A DNA stretch of 64,000 bases, from NCBI GenBank assembly GCA_965219125.1, contig CBDCMO010000002.1:1116001-1180000 (forward strand), given 5' to 3'. Positions 1 to 7,792 of this stretch are shown here, one piece after another. Origin of the DNA: JBBSOK01 sp965219125. GTDB taxonomy: Bacteria > Bacteroidota > Bacteroidia > Flavobacteriales > Flavobacteriaceae. The notes under the pieces were generated by a model, which saw only the letters and a program-made list of their open reading frames with translations, made no database searches and was not told the DNA's origin. The translations under genes and the position numbers were made by a program. Position 1 is the first letter of the stretch. Every line of letters starts with the position of its first letter.

Positions 1-478
1 AACCATTAATAGTCTGCGTTAAATCAAATCTCACCGGATTGTCAGCCACATCAAAAACAGTTAGACTATTCATAGTTAATGCTTCGTAACGTGCAAAAAT
101 AACGTCAGGGAAATTTGGAGAAACACCTCCACCTTGGTTTACTTTCAGATAATAAAGCTTATAGTTAACTGTATTTTCAAATCTATCCACAACCGTCTTT
201 GAATCTACTTGCTGTGTTAATGCTATTTTGTCCGCATTATCTCCTGCAATTGTATCAAATTTTATTTTAAAATTAAAATCTGCTGGTGGGTTTTGAAATT
301 CTTCGTAATTATAAAAATGTGTTGCAAGAAAGGTTTCAATATCTATTTGGGCAGCAATGGCTTCTTCACCCCTATCACGTGGTGGAACAATGTCTGCTGT
401 GTTATCATCTTTTTTACAAGAGACTATTGTGGATGCTATAAGACTTAGAAATAATAATGTAGATAAAATCCTTTTCAT
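1..478 (-). CDS. FKBP-type peptidylprolyl isomerase-like lipoprotein (C-terminal part outside window)
   Basis: Reads leftward from an ATG at 478 and stays open to the window edge (159 codons seen). The N-terminus is a lipoprotein signal with lipobox STIVSC, so Cys21 would be lipidated, followed by an acidic linker (KKDD) and the segment VPPRDRGEEAIAA. That linker is typical of the FKBP-like lipoproteins of Flavobacteriaceae, whose catalytic FKBP fold lies further C-terminal, outside this window. A later stretch (YYLKVNQGGG) fits the start of that fold. The family assignment rests on recall of this N-terminal signature; peptidyl-prolyl isomerase activity cannot be judged because the active-site part is missing. 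It is divergent from the S4-domain gene at 558, with a 79-nt shared upstream region. Confidence 0.65.
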   Translation of the reverse strand, partial: MKRILSTLLFLSLIASTIVSCKKDDNTADIVPPRDRGEEAIAAQIDIETFLATHFYNYEEFQNPPADFNFKIKFDTIAGDNADKIALTQQVDSKTVVDRFENTVNYKLYYLKVNQGGGVSPNFPDVIFARYEALTMNSLTVFDVADNPVRFDLTQTING

Positions 479-557
479 TGTATTTTTTTTGAAGGGCGAA
501 AGATACAATTTTCTGTTACTTTTGCTAAAAGTTTAACGCACATTTAAATGAGTTGTT

Positions 558-944
558 ATGAGGGTAGATAAATATTTATGGTGCGTGCGATATTGCAAAA
601 CCAGAAACATTGCCACACAAGCTTGCAACAAAGGCGCCGTAAGGGTTAATGATGTTGTTGTAAAGCCATCGAGAAATGTATTTCCAAGTGATGTTATAAC
701 GTTTCGTAAAGAGCAGATAAATTATATAATACACGTTATAGAAATACCGCCAAGCCGCGTTGGGGCGAAACTGGTAGATTTATATAGAATAGATAAAACG
801 CCAAAAGAGGCGTTTGAAACCAATGAACTTTTACAATATTCTAAAACTTACTACAGGAAGAAAGGTGTTGGCAGACCAACCAAAAAAGATAGGCGGGATA
901 TTGACGATTTTAGTGAAAATACCATAGATGAAACAGATGCGTAA
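558..944 (+). CDS. S4-domain RNA-binding protein, Hsp15 (HslR)-like
   Basis: 128 residues. Residues 1-60 form an S4 fold starting MRVDKYLWCVRYCKTR, with the usual Gly/Ala-rich turn (CNKGAVRVNDVVVKPS). The C-terminal tail is basic and disordered-looking (GVGRPTKKDRRD), as in Hsp15, which in E. coli binds stalled 50S subunits carrying nascent chains. Length and order match that family, so ribosome rescue or rRNA binding is the expected role. It precedes the phosphoribosyltransferase at 972 by 27 nt and is probably cotranscribed with it. Confidence 0.85.
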   Translation: MRVDKYLWCVRYCKTRNIATQACNKGAVRVNDVVVKPSRNVFPSDVITFRKEQINYIIHVIEIPPSRVGAKLVDLYRIDKTPKEAFETNELLQYSKTYYRKKGVGRPTKKDRRDIDDFSENTIDETDA

Positions 945-971
945 TTATTATATTTACTAAAATTTGAAAAG

Positions 972-1469
972 ATGAATGGGACCGTTATTTTAACGAAAAA
1001 AGAAATAGATCATAAATTGAATAGGATTGCCTATCAAATTTATGAGGCAAATAGCGATGAAACCGAAATTGTAATTACCGGCATTGTCTCTAACGGCTAT
1101 TTATTGGCGAAAAAACTAAAAACGCTAGTCGAAAAAATTTCGCCCATAAAAGTTATTTTATGTGAAGTTAAATTAGATAAGAAAAATCCGATAAAATCCG
1201 TTACTTCAAGTTTAAAACCTGAAGCGATAGAAAACAAATCGCTAATTCTTGTTGATGATGTTTTACATTCTGGCACAACTTTGATTTATGCCGTAAACCA
1301 TTTTTTAAATGTTTCACTAAAGCAATTTAAAACCGCGGTTTTGGTGGATAGAAATCACAAAAAATATCCTATAAAAGCAGATTTTAAAGGAATCTCGCTG
1401 TCAACTTCACTTAGTGAAAATGTTTCAGTCGTTTTTGAAAAAGGAAACCACCACGTTGTTCTAAACTAA
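972..1469 (+). CDS. phosphoribosyltransferase (type I, PyrR-like)
   Basis: 165 residues of type I PRTase fold. The PRPP-binding loop is visible as VDDVLHSGTT at residues 94-103, and the pyrophosphate loop region as TGIVSNGYLLAKKL near 36-49. The family converts PRPP plus a base into a nucleotide, or senses nucleotides as PyrR does. The short flexible loop before the PRPP motif and overall length favour a PyrR-like or generic PRTase, but substrate cannot be read from sequence. The 3' end overlaps the convergent shikimate kinase gene by 9 nt. Confidence 0.8.
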   Translation: MNGTVILTKKEIDHKLNRIAYQIYEANSDETEIVITGIVSNGYLLAKKLKTLVEKISPIKVILCEVKLDKKNPIKSVTSSLKPEAIENKSLILVDDVLHSGTTLIYAVNHFLNVSLKQFKTAVLVDRNHKKYPIKADFKGISLSTSLSENVSVVFEKGNHHVVLN

Positions 1470-1982
1470 TTTTAAAGCCAATTGTTCAGAAATTTCTTTA
1501 ACTGAAAGGTTATCTACTTCAAATTTAAAATCCGATTGATTGTAATAATATGAGCGTTCAAATAAATGCTTCCGTATAAAATCGTCTAAATCTTCTTTAG
1601 ATTTTAGGTGCGCAATCAGTGGTCTGTTGTTTTTTTCATTGAAAAGTCTGTTAGTTAAGGTTTCAATGTTTGCTTTCAAATAAATGGTAACAACATTCTT
1701 ATGGTCGGTCAAAAAATCCATTACGCCGCCATAACAAACAGTGCCTCCTCCGGCCGAGATTATCAAATTATCTTCGGAAGCAATAAGTTTTTTTAATAAT
1801 GTTGCTTCTTTTTTACGAAAAAAGATTTCTCCTTTATTTTTGAAAATTTCAGAAATACTTTCATTAAATTGATTTTCAATATAACTATCCAAATCAATAT
1901 AATTGTAGCCTAATTGCTTTGAAAGTGCCTTTCCGATTACACTTTTACCGCTTGCCATATATCCAATTAATACAATAATCAT
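1461..1982 (-). CDS. aroK: shikimate kinase
   Basis: 173 residues, the normal length for AroK/AroL. Walker A is GYMASGKS at residues 7-14. The shikimate-binding DxD is D30-L-D32, Arg57 lies in FFRKKE, and the GGGT loop that contacts shikimate is present (SAGGGTVC). The lid arginine follows in NNRPLI. The enzyme phosphorylates shikimate with ATP in chorismate and aromatic amino acid synthesis, in the cytoplasm. It converges on the PRTase gene and overlaps its end by 9 nt, so no terminator separates them. Confidence 0.95.
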   Translation of the reverse strand: MIIVLIGYMASGKSVIGKALSKQLGYNYIDLDSYIENQFNESISEIFKNKGEIFFRKKEATLLKKLIASEDNLIISAGGGTVCYGGVMDFLTDHKNVVTIYLKANIETLTNRLFNEKNNRPLIAHLKSKEDLDDFIRKHLFERSYYYNQSDFKFEVDNLSVKEISEQLALKLV

Positions 1983-2052
1983 AAAACTTTTAACCGTTTG
2001 TAACTGCTATTCAAGCAGTTTTAAATTTTAAACAAAATTAATGCAATTTCGT

Positions 2053-2084
2053 TTTGAATAAATAAATAAATGATAGTATATTTG
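2053..2084 (+). promoter_or_regulatory. promoter of tRNA-Lys
   Basis: TATATTTG at 2077-2084 matches the Bacteroidota -7 consensus TAnnTTTG. TTTG at 2053-2056 lies 20 nt upstream, one more than the usual 19. The tRNA begins 42 nt after the -7 element. Confidence 0.6.
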
Positions 2085-2125
2085 CACCCTCATAAATACA
2101 ACATTTTTTTGTCGTGTTTTATGAA

Positions 2126-2198
2126 GACCTGGTAGCTCAGTTGGTAGAGCACCTCCCTTTTAAGGAGGTGGTCCCGGGTTCGAGCCCCGGCCAGGTCA
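2126..2198 (+). tRNA. tRNA-Lys (anticodon UUU)
   Basis: A full cloverleaf folds: acceptor GACCTGG/CCAGGTC, D-arm GCTCAGTTGGTAGAGC, anticodon stem CCTCC/GGAGG around loop CTTTTAA (anticodon TTT), T-arm CCGGG TTCGAGC CCCGG, discriminator A at 2198. CCA is not encoded. A strong hairpin terminator follows immediately. Confidence 0.97.
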
Positions 2199-2205
2199 CA
2201 GAATC

Positions 2206-2236
2206 AAAATCCCATCGTCACTGATGGGATTTTTTT
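2206..2236 (+). terminator. intrinsic terminator after tRNA-Lys
   Basis: Perfect 11-bp inverted repeat AAAATCCCATC (2206-2216) / GATGGGATTTT (2223-2233), 6-nt loop, running into a T tract. It starts 8 nt after the tRNA. Confidence 0.9.
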
Positions 2237-2323
2237 ATTCTCTTCAATGTATTTGAAAATTGTTTCTGATATATCGAAATAATGAAGCTTAAGAAATAAT
2301 CTCTATCATCTTATTTGGTTCAA

Positions 2324-3577
2324 TCAATTGGATACCAGCATTTTTTTTGTTTTGTAAATTCCATTGTGTGTAAGCGTACAAAAATAGGTTCCACTTGCTA
2401 GATTTAATGCTCCCAATGTAATTGTATTGCTGCCAACCTTATTTACCGCGAATTCATAACTTTCCACCTTTCTGCCTAATTCATCCCTAACTAAAATTAT
2501 AACGTTTCCTACTTCCGAAAGGCAAAATTGCAAACTAATATTCTCACTATTTAGAATTTTAAAATTTTCTATTCCGCAGCCAATTTTAGAGAAATCTGTT
2601 ACCAAAAGACTCCCTTCTTGCGAAAAAATCTCGGTTTCAAAAAGATATTCTGTTTGAAAACCTGAAGCACAAATCAACTTTGAAGAATCTCCAATAAATA
2701 CTGAAGCACTATTACCCGTTACCCAAGCCGTTGGTTTAGAAGGCAACTGTCGCCAAACGTCGGTTTCCGGATTGTAAAAATAGGTTTCTGCTGAAAATGT
2801 CTCAAAAGTATTATCGGTGCTTCCACCCGTCATAATCACCCCATCACGCCATGTTTGGGCTTCAAAAAATGTTCTAGTCTGTCCGGGAAAAGGAGTTTTT
2901 TCTTCCCAAGTAATAAGTGCTCTGTCGTTGGCATCTATTGTTCCAACTCTTACGGTGTTCCAATAATTTGGCGACATAAAAGCATCACTTCCGCCAATGT
3001 AAACAAGTTTATTTCCGTGAATGGCAAAACCACCCCAACTTATACTACTTCCCGCCGGTAACATTGCCGTTGCTTCCCGCCAGCGGTTGGTATTGCTATT
3101 GTACAAATAAGTTTTGTTTTGGTAACCACCAACAACATAAATCAAACTGTCTTGGTATGAAACCGCTCGAGCATCGACGATTGTTCTCGGAAAATTTGCT
3201 GCGTCAGACCAACTATCTGTTGCTATATTATATTTGCGAACATTTCTTATTGCGTTGCCGGGCGTGTTTAAAAGTCCACCGATTGTGTAAATTGTATCTT
3301 TCAAAATTGCGATAGAACCGCCCAATAAGCGCGTTGGCGGCGGCGCTACATTTGTCCAAGTATCTGTACTTAACTGGTATCGCTGCGTAATTGGTGTTAT
3401 AATACCATCTTGATTTCTACCCGAAACCATAAAAAAATAACCATCGCCATCTTTACTGTAACCAATTGTTTGGCCAGCGCGTATTGGCTCTGTAATATTG
3501 GCGCCAACATTCCATTGCGCTTGGGTTTTCGGAATTGTACATATTGCAAATACAATAATAAATAGAAGTTTTTTCAT
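2324..3577 (-). CDS. secreted kelch-repeat protein with T9SS type A sorting domain
   Basis: 417 residues. Residues 1-20 are a Sec signal peptide ending TQAQ. Residues about 25-320 hold kelch beta-propeller blades, seen as repeated GG-x(n)-Y-x(5,6)-W units (IYTIGGLLNTPGN, YVVGGYQNKTYLY, WRDGVIMTGGSTDN) with SW/TWTN/RW strand ends. The last ~75 residues look like a type A C-terminal sorting domain: VILVRDELGRKVESYEF, then LASGTYFCTLTHNG and a basic KTKKMLV end, directing the protein to the type IX secretion system for export and surface release or attachment. The ligand is unknown. It is a single-gene unit divergent from the LytS kinase region. Confidence 0.85.
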   Translation of the reverse strand: MKKLLFIIVFAICTIPKTQAQWNVGANITEPIRAGQTIGYSKDGDGYFFMVSGRNQDGIITPITQRYQLSTDTWTNVAPPPTRLLGGSIAILKDTIYTIGGLLNTPGNAIRNVRKYNIATDSWSDAANFPRTIVDARAVSYQDSLIYVVGGYQNKTYLYNSNTNRWREATAMLPAGSSISWGGFAIHGNKLVYIGGSDAFMSPNYWNTVRVGTIDANDRALITWEEKTPFPGQTRTFFEAQTWRDGVIMTGGSTDNTFETFSAETYFYNPETDVWRQLPSKPTAWVTGNSASVFIGDSSKLICASGFQTEYLFETEIFSQEGSLLVTDFSKIGCGIENFKILNSENISLQFCLSEVGNVIILVRDELGRKVESYEFAVNKVGSNTITLGALNLASGTYFCTLTHNGIYKTKKMLVSN

Positions 3578-3792
3578 ATTGATTAATTTAGAGTTTCCTT
3601 AAAATTAATTCATTATAATAAAGGCTCATATAAGTAGTTACATAAGATATTTGAGAAGCAATATAAAACATTATCTGAGTTATAAACTGTTCATTTTCTT
3701 TAAACCTCAACAATACTTGTCGTTGGTATACTTATAGCTGTTGTTTGTAGCACGATTAGAAAAAATATATTTCAAAACCGTATTTTTAGGCC

Positions 3793-4869
3793 ATGCAAAA
3801 AAAGTTTACAAAACATTTGATCTTTTGGCTGGCATATCATTCTTTTGAAGTGTACACAGACTTTTTATGAATGATAAACCAATACAATCTTTCGGTTTGG
3901 GAAGCTTTTAAAATTTCATTCTTTGCCGAAACAATTATACTTTTTGCCATTAAAATACCGATGGTTTACATCATGTTTCACTTTTTAACGAAATATTCTT
4001 TTGAAAAACGAAATAGATTAAGACTGATATTTTCCCTTTCAACTACACTCATACTATTTAGCGTTTTCGCCCAATTCATAATTGTTTACGGATTTTTGCC
4101 AACCATTTATAAAAATGTAGATATCGTTGAAATATTTGGTTATCAAGGCATAATCAATTCGTTCATGGATAAGGTTTTTATAGCTTGTTTGGCAATTGCC
4201 CTTAAGCAAATGTCCAATAGCCAAAGACTTCGGGAAAGGGAACAAACTTTGGTAAAAGAACAATTGAAGACAGAATTGAGTCTATTAAAATCGCAGATAA
4301 ACCCACACTTTTTGTTTAATACACTCAATAATATATATTCTTTGGCATTGAAAAAATCCGATAGAACGCCTGAAGTTGTGCTAAAACTTTCAAAATTATT
4401 GCGCTTTGTAATGTATGAAACCAAGCAACAAGGTATAGCAATTGAAAAAGAAATTGACTTTGTAAAAGACTATCTTGAATTGCATAAAATAAGATACGAT
4501 GACAGACTGGCGGTCGATTTTAAATATGAAATAGATGACAAAAATGCCCAAATTATGCCGCATATTTTAACGCCATTTGTGGAGAATGCTTTTAAACACG
4601 GCGCGAGCCAAGCTACAGATATAACAGTTATAAACATCGAATTGAAACTTTTTGGAAATGAATTAAACTTTAAAGTTGAAAACTCATTCGAGCCAAATCA
4701 ATTAAACATTGATGCTATATCTGCTGAAAGAAACGAAGATATTGGTACGGGTCTCAACAATTTACGAAGGCAACTTCAACTTATGTATAGCGATTTTCAA
4801 CTTCAAACCACGGTTGAAAATAATAAATATATTGCCGAACTTTCATTTAATTTATCTGAAAAAATATGA
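3793..4869 (+). CDS. LytS-type sensor histidine kinase; N-terminus apparently interrupted by TGA at 3868
   Basis: The open frame from ATG 3871 gives 332 residues: membrane helices in residues 1-110, a short coiled coil (REREQTLVKEQLKTELSLL), the His_kinase motif QINPHFLFNTLNNIY with phosphoacceptor His146, and an HATPase domain (N-box PFVENAFKHG, G-box GTGLNNL). In the same frame, 25 codons from ATG 3793 (MQKKFTKHLIFWLAYHSF...) read straight into TGA 3868-3870, directly before ATG 3871. That segment looks like the first transmembrane helix expected at the start of this family, and TGG (Trp) would suit the stop position. Either translation restarts at 3871 and gives a kinase lacking its first helix, or the base is an error. 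It overlaps the response regulator gene by ATGA, so the pair is one operon. Confidence 0.85.
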
Positions 4870-5573
4870 TCTTTAAATGTCTAATTATAGAAGATGAACC
4901 GTTAGCAACCGATGTTATTGCAGATTTTATTGGGGAAGTTCCGTTTCTAAAATTAGAAAATACTTGCACGAATGCCTTAAACGCGTTAAAAGTTTTAAAC
5001 GAAAAGAAAATTGATTTAATTTTTTTGGATATACATCTGCCAAAATTGAATGGCCTAGATTTTTTGAGCACATTAAAAAATCCGCCAATGGTCATTCTCA
5101 CTACTGCATACCAAGAATTTGCCTTAAAAAGTTATGATTATAATGTTTTGGACTATTTATTAAAACCAATAGAATTTAGCCGGTTTCTAATCGCCGTACA
5201 GAAAGCTGCAATACTTGCAGCTAAAGCAGTTGCAATTGTAGATGTTGAAGTAGATGAAAATAAGAATGAGGAATTGTTTTTTATAGTAAACAAAAAGAAA
5301 ACCCGAATTACATTTCAGTCCATTATATTTATTGAAAGTCAGCGGGAAAATGTTAAAATCTTTACTGAAACCAATATTTTTCAAACCCGCATAGCGCTAA
5401 TAGAAATGGAAAAGTTACTTCCAAAAAATTTTATCCGAATCCACAGATCATACATTGTCTCAAAATCCAAAATTGATTTTATAGATTCTAACGAATTGGA
5501 AGTACGCGGCAAAAGATTACCAATTGGTAGAAGTTATAAAAATGTAGTATTTGAAATTTTAGGAATCGGTTAA
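4866..5573 (+). CDS. LytTR-family response regulator
   Basis: 235 residues. The receiver domain covers residues 1-120, with the acidic pocket E9-D10-E11, phosphoacceptor Asp55 in LIFLDIHLPK, Thr in ILTTAYQ and Lys in YLLKPIEF. The LytTR DNA-binding domain covers about 135-235, with FIRIHRSYIVSKSKI and the ending LPIGRSYK typical of that beta fold. Its start overlaps the kinase stop (ATGA), so it is the partner of the LytS kinase. Targets are not evident; homologous pairs control surface or autolysis functions in other bacteria. The 3' end overlaps the convergent HD-domain gene by 15 nt. Confidence 0.92.
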   Translation: MIFKCLIIEDEPLATDVIADFIGEVPFLKLENTCTNALNALKVLNEKKIDLIFLDIHLPKLNGLDFLSTLKNPPMVILTTAYQEFALKSYDYNVLDYLLKPIEFSRFLIAVQKAAILAAKAVAIVDVEVDENKNEELFFIVNKKKTRITFQSIIFIESQRENVKIFTETNIFQTRIALIEMEKLLPKNFIRIHRSYIVSKSKIDFIDSNELEVRGKRLPIGRSYKNVVFEILGIG

Positions 5574-6188
5574 AGATTTTTTTTCAAGTATTTTATTTCC
5601 TTTTACTTTTAGATTTTCCAATTTTAAAATATTTTGAATTTTTCTCTCCTTCAAAAATAATTCTCCAAAATTCGAATGAAATTGATGTTGTTTTAAAAAT
5701 TCAATATTTACACTCAACCAAAATTCATCAGAATATTCTAAGTTCAAAAAAACCTTCAGCTCCTTTTGAAGTAGTTTCGCCTTATAAGCGTAATCCTCAC
5801 TAGCCAAATGGAATAAATCTGCATCGCAAATTATTCTTTCTAACTTACTAACGGGTTTTTGCGGCATTTTGGTAGCCTTTATACACTTTACTACTTCGGC
5901 AATAATCTCTTCCGAGAAATCATTTTGCGTAAGATAGATAATTGCATTAATAATACTAACATCTTCGTGACCAGTATAGGTTTCAACAAAGCCTGTGTCG
6001 TGAAATAGAGCAGCAATTTTTAAGATCTTGAGTTCTGCAGCACTTACATTCTCAAATTTTCCGATAGTTTGAACATTTTCAAAAACTTCAATTGTATGTT
6101 CTACATTATGATAGGCCATTTTACTGCACCTACTTTCAGCAAGTAATTGCAAGCAGTGCTCTTTAATTAATTCGAACTTTAAGTCCAT
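5559..6188 (-). CDS. HD-domain phosphohydrolase
   Basis: 209 residues. The metal-binding HD signature is seen as YHNVEHT (His27, His31), LFHDTG (His63-Asp64) and a later Asp in CDADLFHL. Such proteins are cytosolic metal-dependent phosphohydrolases or phosphodiesterases acting on nucleotides or other phosphoesters; the substrate here is unknown. It follows the PAP2 gene by 10 nt in the same direction, so it belongs to that operon and should fall under the operator at 6853-6887. Its 3' end overlaps the LytTR gene from the opposite strand. Confidence 0.82.
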   Translation of the reverse strand: MDLKFELIKEHCLQLLAESRCSKMAYHNVEHTIEVFENVQTIGKFENVSAAELKILKIAALFHDTGFVETYTGHEDVSIINAIIYLTQNDFSEEIIAEVVKCIKATKMPQKPVSKLERIICDADLFHLASEDYAYKAKLLQKELKVFLNLEYSDEFWLSVNIEFLKQHQFHSNFGELFLKERKIQNILKLENLKVKGNKILEKKSLTDS

Positions 6189-6198
6189 TTGAGAAATA

Positions 6199-6765
6199 TT
6201 AAAATTTATAGTTTATACCGAGTAAATAGTCTCCGCCTCCACTTTTAAAGGAAAGTTCATAATGTTCCTGTTCATAAGGGGTTGTGAAAATATATGTGCT
6301 TCCAATACCAACAATCGCGCCTGCCAAAACGTCCCAACCGTCGTGGCGTGGGTCGTGGCCTTCTAAACGGGAATAACCAACATAACCGGCTACTAAATAT
6401 GCCGGTATTCCATATTTCCAACCGTATCTTCTCTGTACAAATGATGCGCCGGAAAAAGCAACGGAAGTATGCCCAGACGGAAATGCATGACCATCTGTAG
6501 CTCCGTTTGGTCTTGATTTGTTAATGGCATATTTCAATATAACTGTTGTGCCCAAAGTAGTTCCAAAAGATTCAGCAAATTGCCAAAATCCCTTTTTATC
6601 CTTATTTACAAATATCAATGTTAGCGCCGCAATTGATGGTACGAGTTGTGCGTAATTGCCAATATCTTGAATTGTTTTTTCGGACTTAGTATTAATAGAA
6701 GCTGCTTCTTGCGACCAACTAAAGCTTGAAGATATTATTAATAATAGAAGCACTAATTTTTTCAT
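6199..6765 (-). CDS. PAP2-family membrane phosphatase with signal peptide
   Basis: 188 residues. A signal peptide spans residues 1-19 (SSFSWSQ). The three acid phosphatase motifs are present: K79-x5-R85-P86 (KYAINKSRP), P96-S97-G98-H99 (PSGHTS), and S132-R133...H141...D145 (SRLEGHDPRHDGWD). This fold removes terminal phosphates from lipid substrates such as phosphatidic acid, undecaprenyl diphosphate or lipid A on the periplasmic side. It has fewer helices than the second PAP2 protein at 13423. It is first in an operon with the HD hydrolase and sits 88 nt downstream of a CTTTAAG-type operator-promoter. Confidence 0.88.
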   Translation of the reverse strand: MKKLVLLLLIISSSFSWSQEAASINTKSEKTIQDIGNYAQLVPSIAALTLIFVNKDKKGFWQFAESFGTTLGTTVILKYAINKSRPNGATDGHAFPSGHTSVAFSGASFVQRRYGWKYGIPAYLVAGYVGYSRLEGHDPRHDGWDVLAGAIVGIGSTYIFTTPYEQEHYELSFKSGGGDYLLGINYKF

Positions 6766-6852
6766 AGACAGCAGTATAAATTAAGGTTCAAAATGAAAAT
6801 TTAATTTTGAAGTAATTTTTGTCTATAAATGGTTTCTTAAGCGTTTAGAAGG

Positions 6853-6887
6853 GGAAAGTAATGCCTAAATCTTAAGTAAACTTAAAG
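6853..6887 (-). promoter_or_regulatory. operator-promoter A (11-bp direct repeat + -7) of the PAP2-HD operon
   Basis: On the minus strand: half-sites CTTTAAGTTTA (6877-6887) and CTTAAGATTTA (6866-6876), abutting as an 11-bp direct repeat; then 5 nt GGCAT; then TACTTTCC (6853-6860), a TAnnTTT-like -7. The geometry is identical to six other promoters in the window. Confidence 0.75.
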
Positions 6888-6909
6888 TGAAAAGAATGTG
6901 TGAAGTAAA

Positions 6910-7791
6910 TTATGCTAATACAATTAAAGAAGACTTTAAAACTTTTATTGAAACTACTGCACTCTCAATTAAAACAAGTTCACCATCAATTTGCCCTTGA
7001 AAATTTGGGCTATTTTTCTTAGAAAGGGTTATTATATCAGTTTGAAAACAACGCACTTCTTTTAATAAATCTGGTTTTCTTATCAACATACAAACGCCAA
7101 AGAGAAACATTTTAAACTTGTTTAATTTGGGTACGATAACAACGTCTAACAATCCATCCTGCAGCGAAGCTTTTGGGGTTAGTGTCATTTTATAGCCCAT
7201 TACATTTGAGTTTGAAATAAAGATTAAAAATGGATCTATAAACAAATCCGTTTCGTTAATTTCAACTTCCATTAAATCTTGTTGGTGATATTCCTTAAAA
7301 GATTTCAGGGAAGAATTTACATACGTTATAAGTGATCGTCTATCGGCAGCCTCGTAATTTTTTATTACGTGAGCGTCAAAACCAAAGCCTGTATTGCTAA
7401 AGAAATATTTACTATTTACGCAACCTGCATCTATTTGTGTTTGATTGTTTTTAAGGATTAATTGTATAGCTTTTGTAATTGGCTTCGGAATTTTAAGGTT
7501 TGAAGCCAAACCATTTCCGGAACCTATGGGAATAATACCCAGGGGAATTTGGGTATTCACCAAAGCCGAGGCAACTTCATTTATGGTACCGTCACCACCG
7601 CAGGCAACAATTACTTCCGCGCCCTCTTTAATGGCATTTTCAGTTAAAAGTATTGCGTGTTTTTTGTATTCGGAAACTTTGATGTGAATTGCATACTTCT
7701 CAGCATCGAAATATTGTTTCAAAAAAGCTTCAGAAAGTTTATTATTTCCAGAACCAGCAATTGGATTTATGATGAAATGAATATTCTTCAA
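6910..7791 (-). CDS. YegS/BmrU-type lipid (diacylglycerol) kinase
   Basis: 293 residues of the DAGK catalytic fold. The nucleotide-binding motif is GGDGTINE with G65-G66-D67-G68-T69, followed by IGIIPIGSGNGLASNL. The family phosphorylates diacylglycerol or related lipids at the membrane, feeding phosphatidic acid back into phospholipid synthesis. Its start codon is 1 nt from the stop of the LTA-synthase-like transferase gene, a coupling that makes sense: that enzyme class releases diacylglycerol when it moves phosphoglycerol head groups. The pair is expected to be transcribed from promoter B at 9801. Confidence 0.88.
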   Translation of the reverse strand: MKNIHFIINPIAGSGNNKLSEAFLKQYFDAEKYAIHIKVSEYKKHAILLTENAIKEGAEVIVACGGDGTINEVASALVNTQIPLGIIPIGSGNGLASNLKIPKPITKAIQLILKNNQTQIDAGCVNSKYFFSNTGFGFDAHVIKNYEAADRRSLITYVNSSLKSFKEYHQQDLMEVEINETDLFIDPFLIFISNSNVMGYKMTLTPKASLQDGLLDVVIVPKLNKFKMFLFGVCMLIRKPDLLKEVRCFQTDIITLSKKNSPNFQGQIDGELVLIESAVVSIKVLKSSLIVLA

Positions 7792-7792
7792 A

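Noticed and set aside
6294..6500. Open frame antisense to the PAP2 gene
   Set aside because: No domain, low-complexity, fully covered by conserved PAP2 motifs on the other strand.
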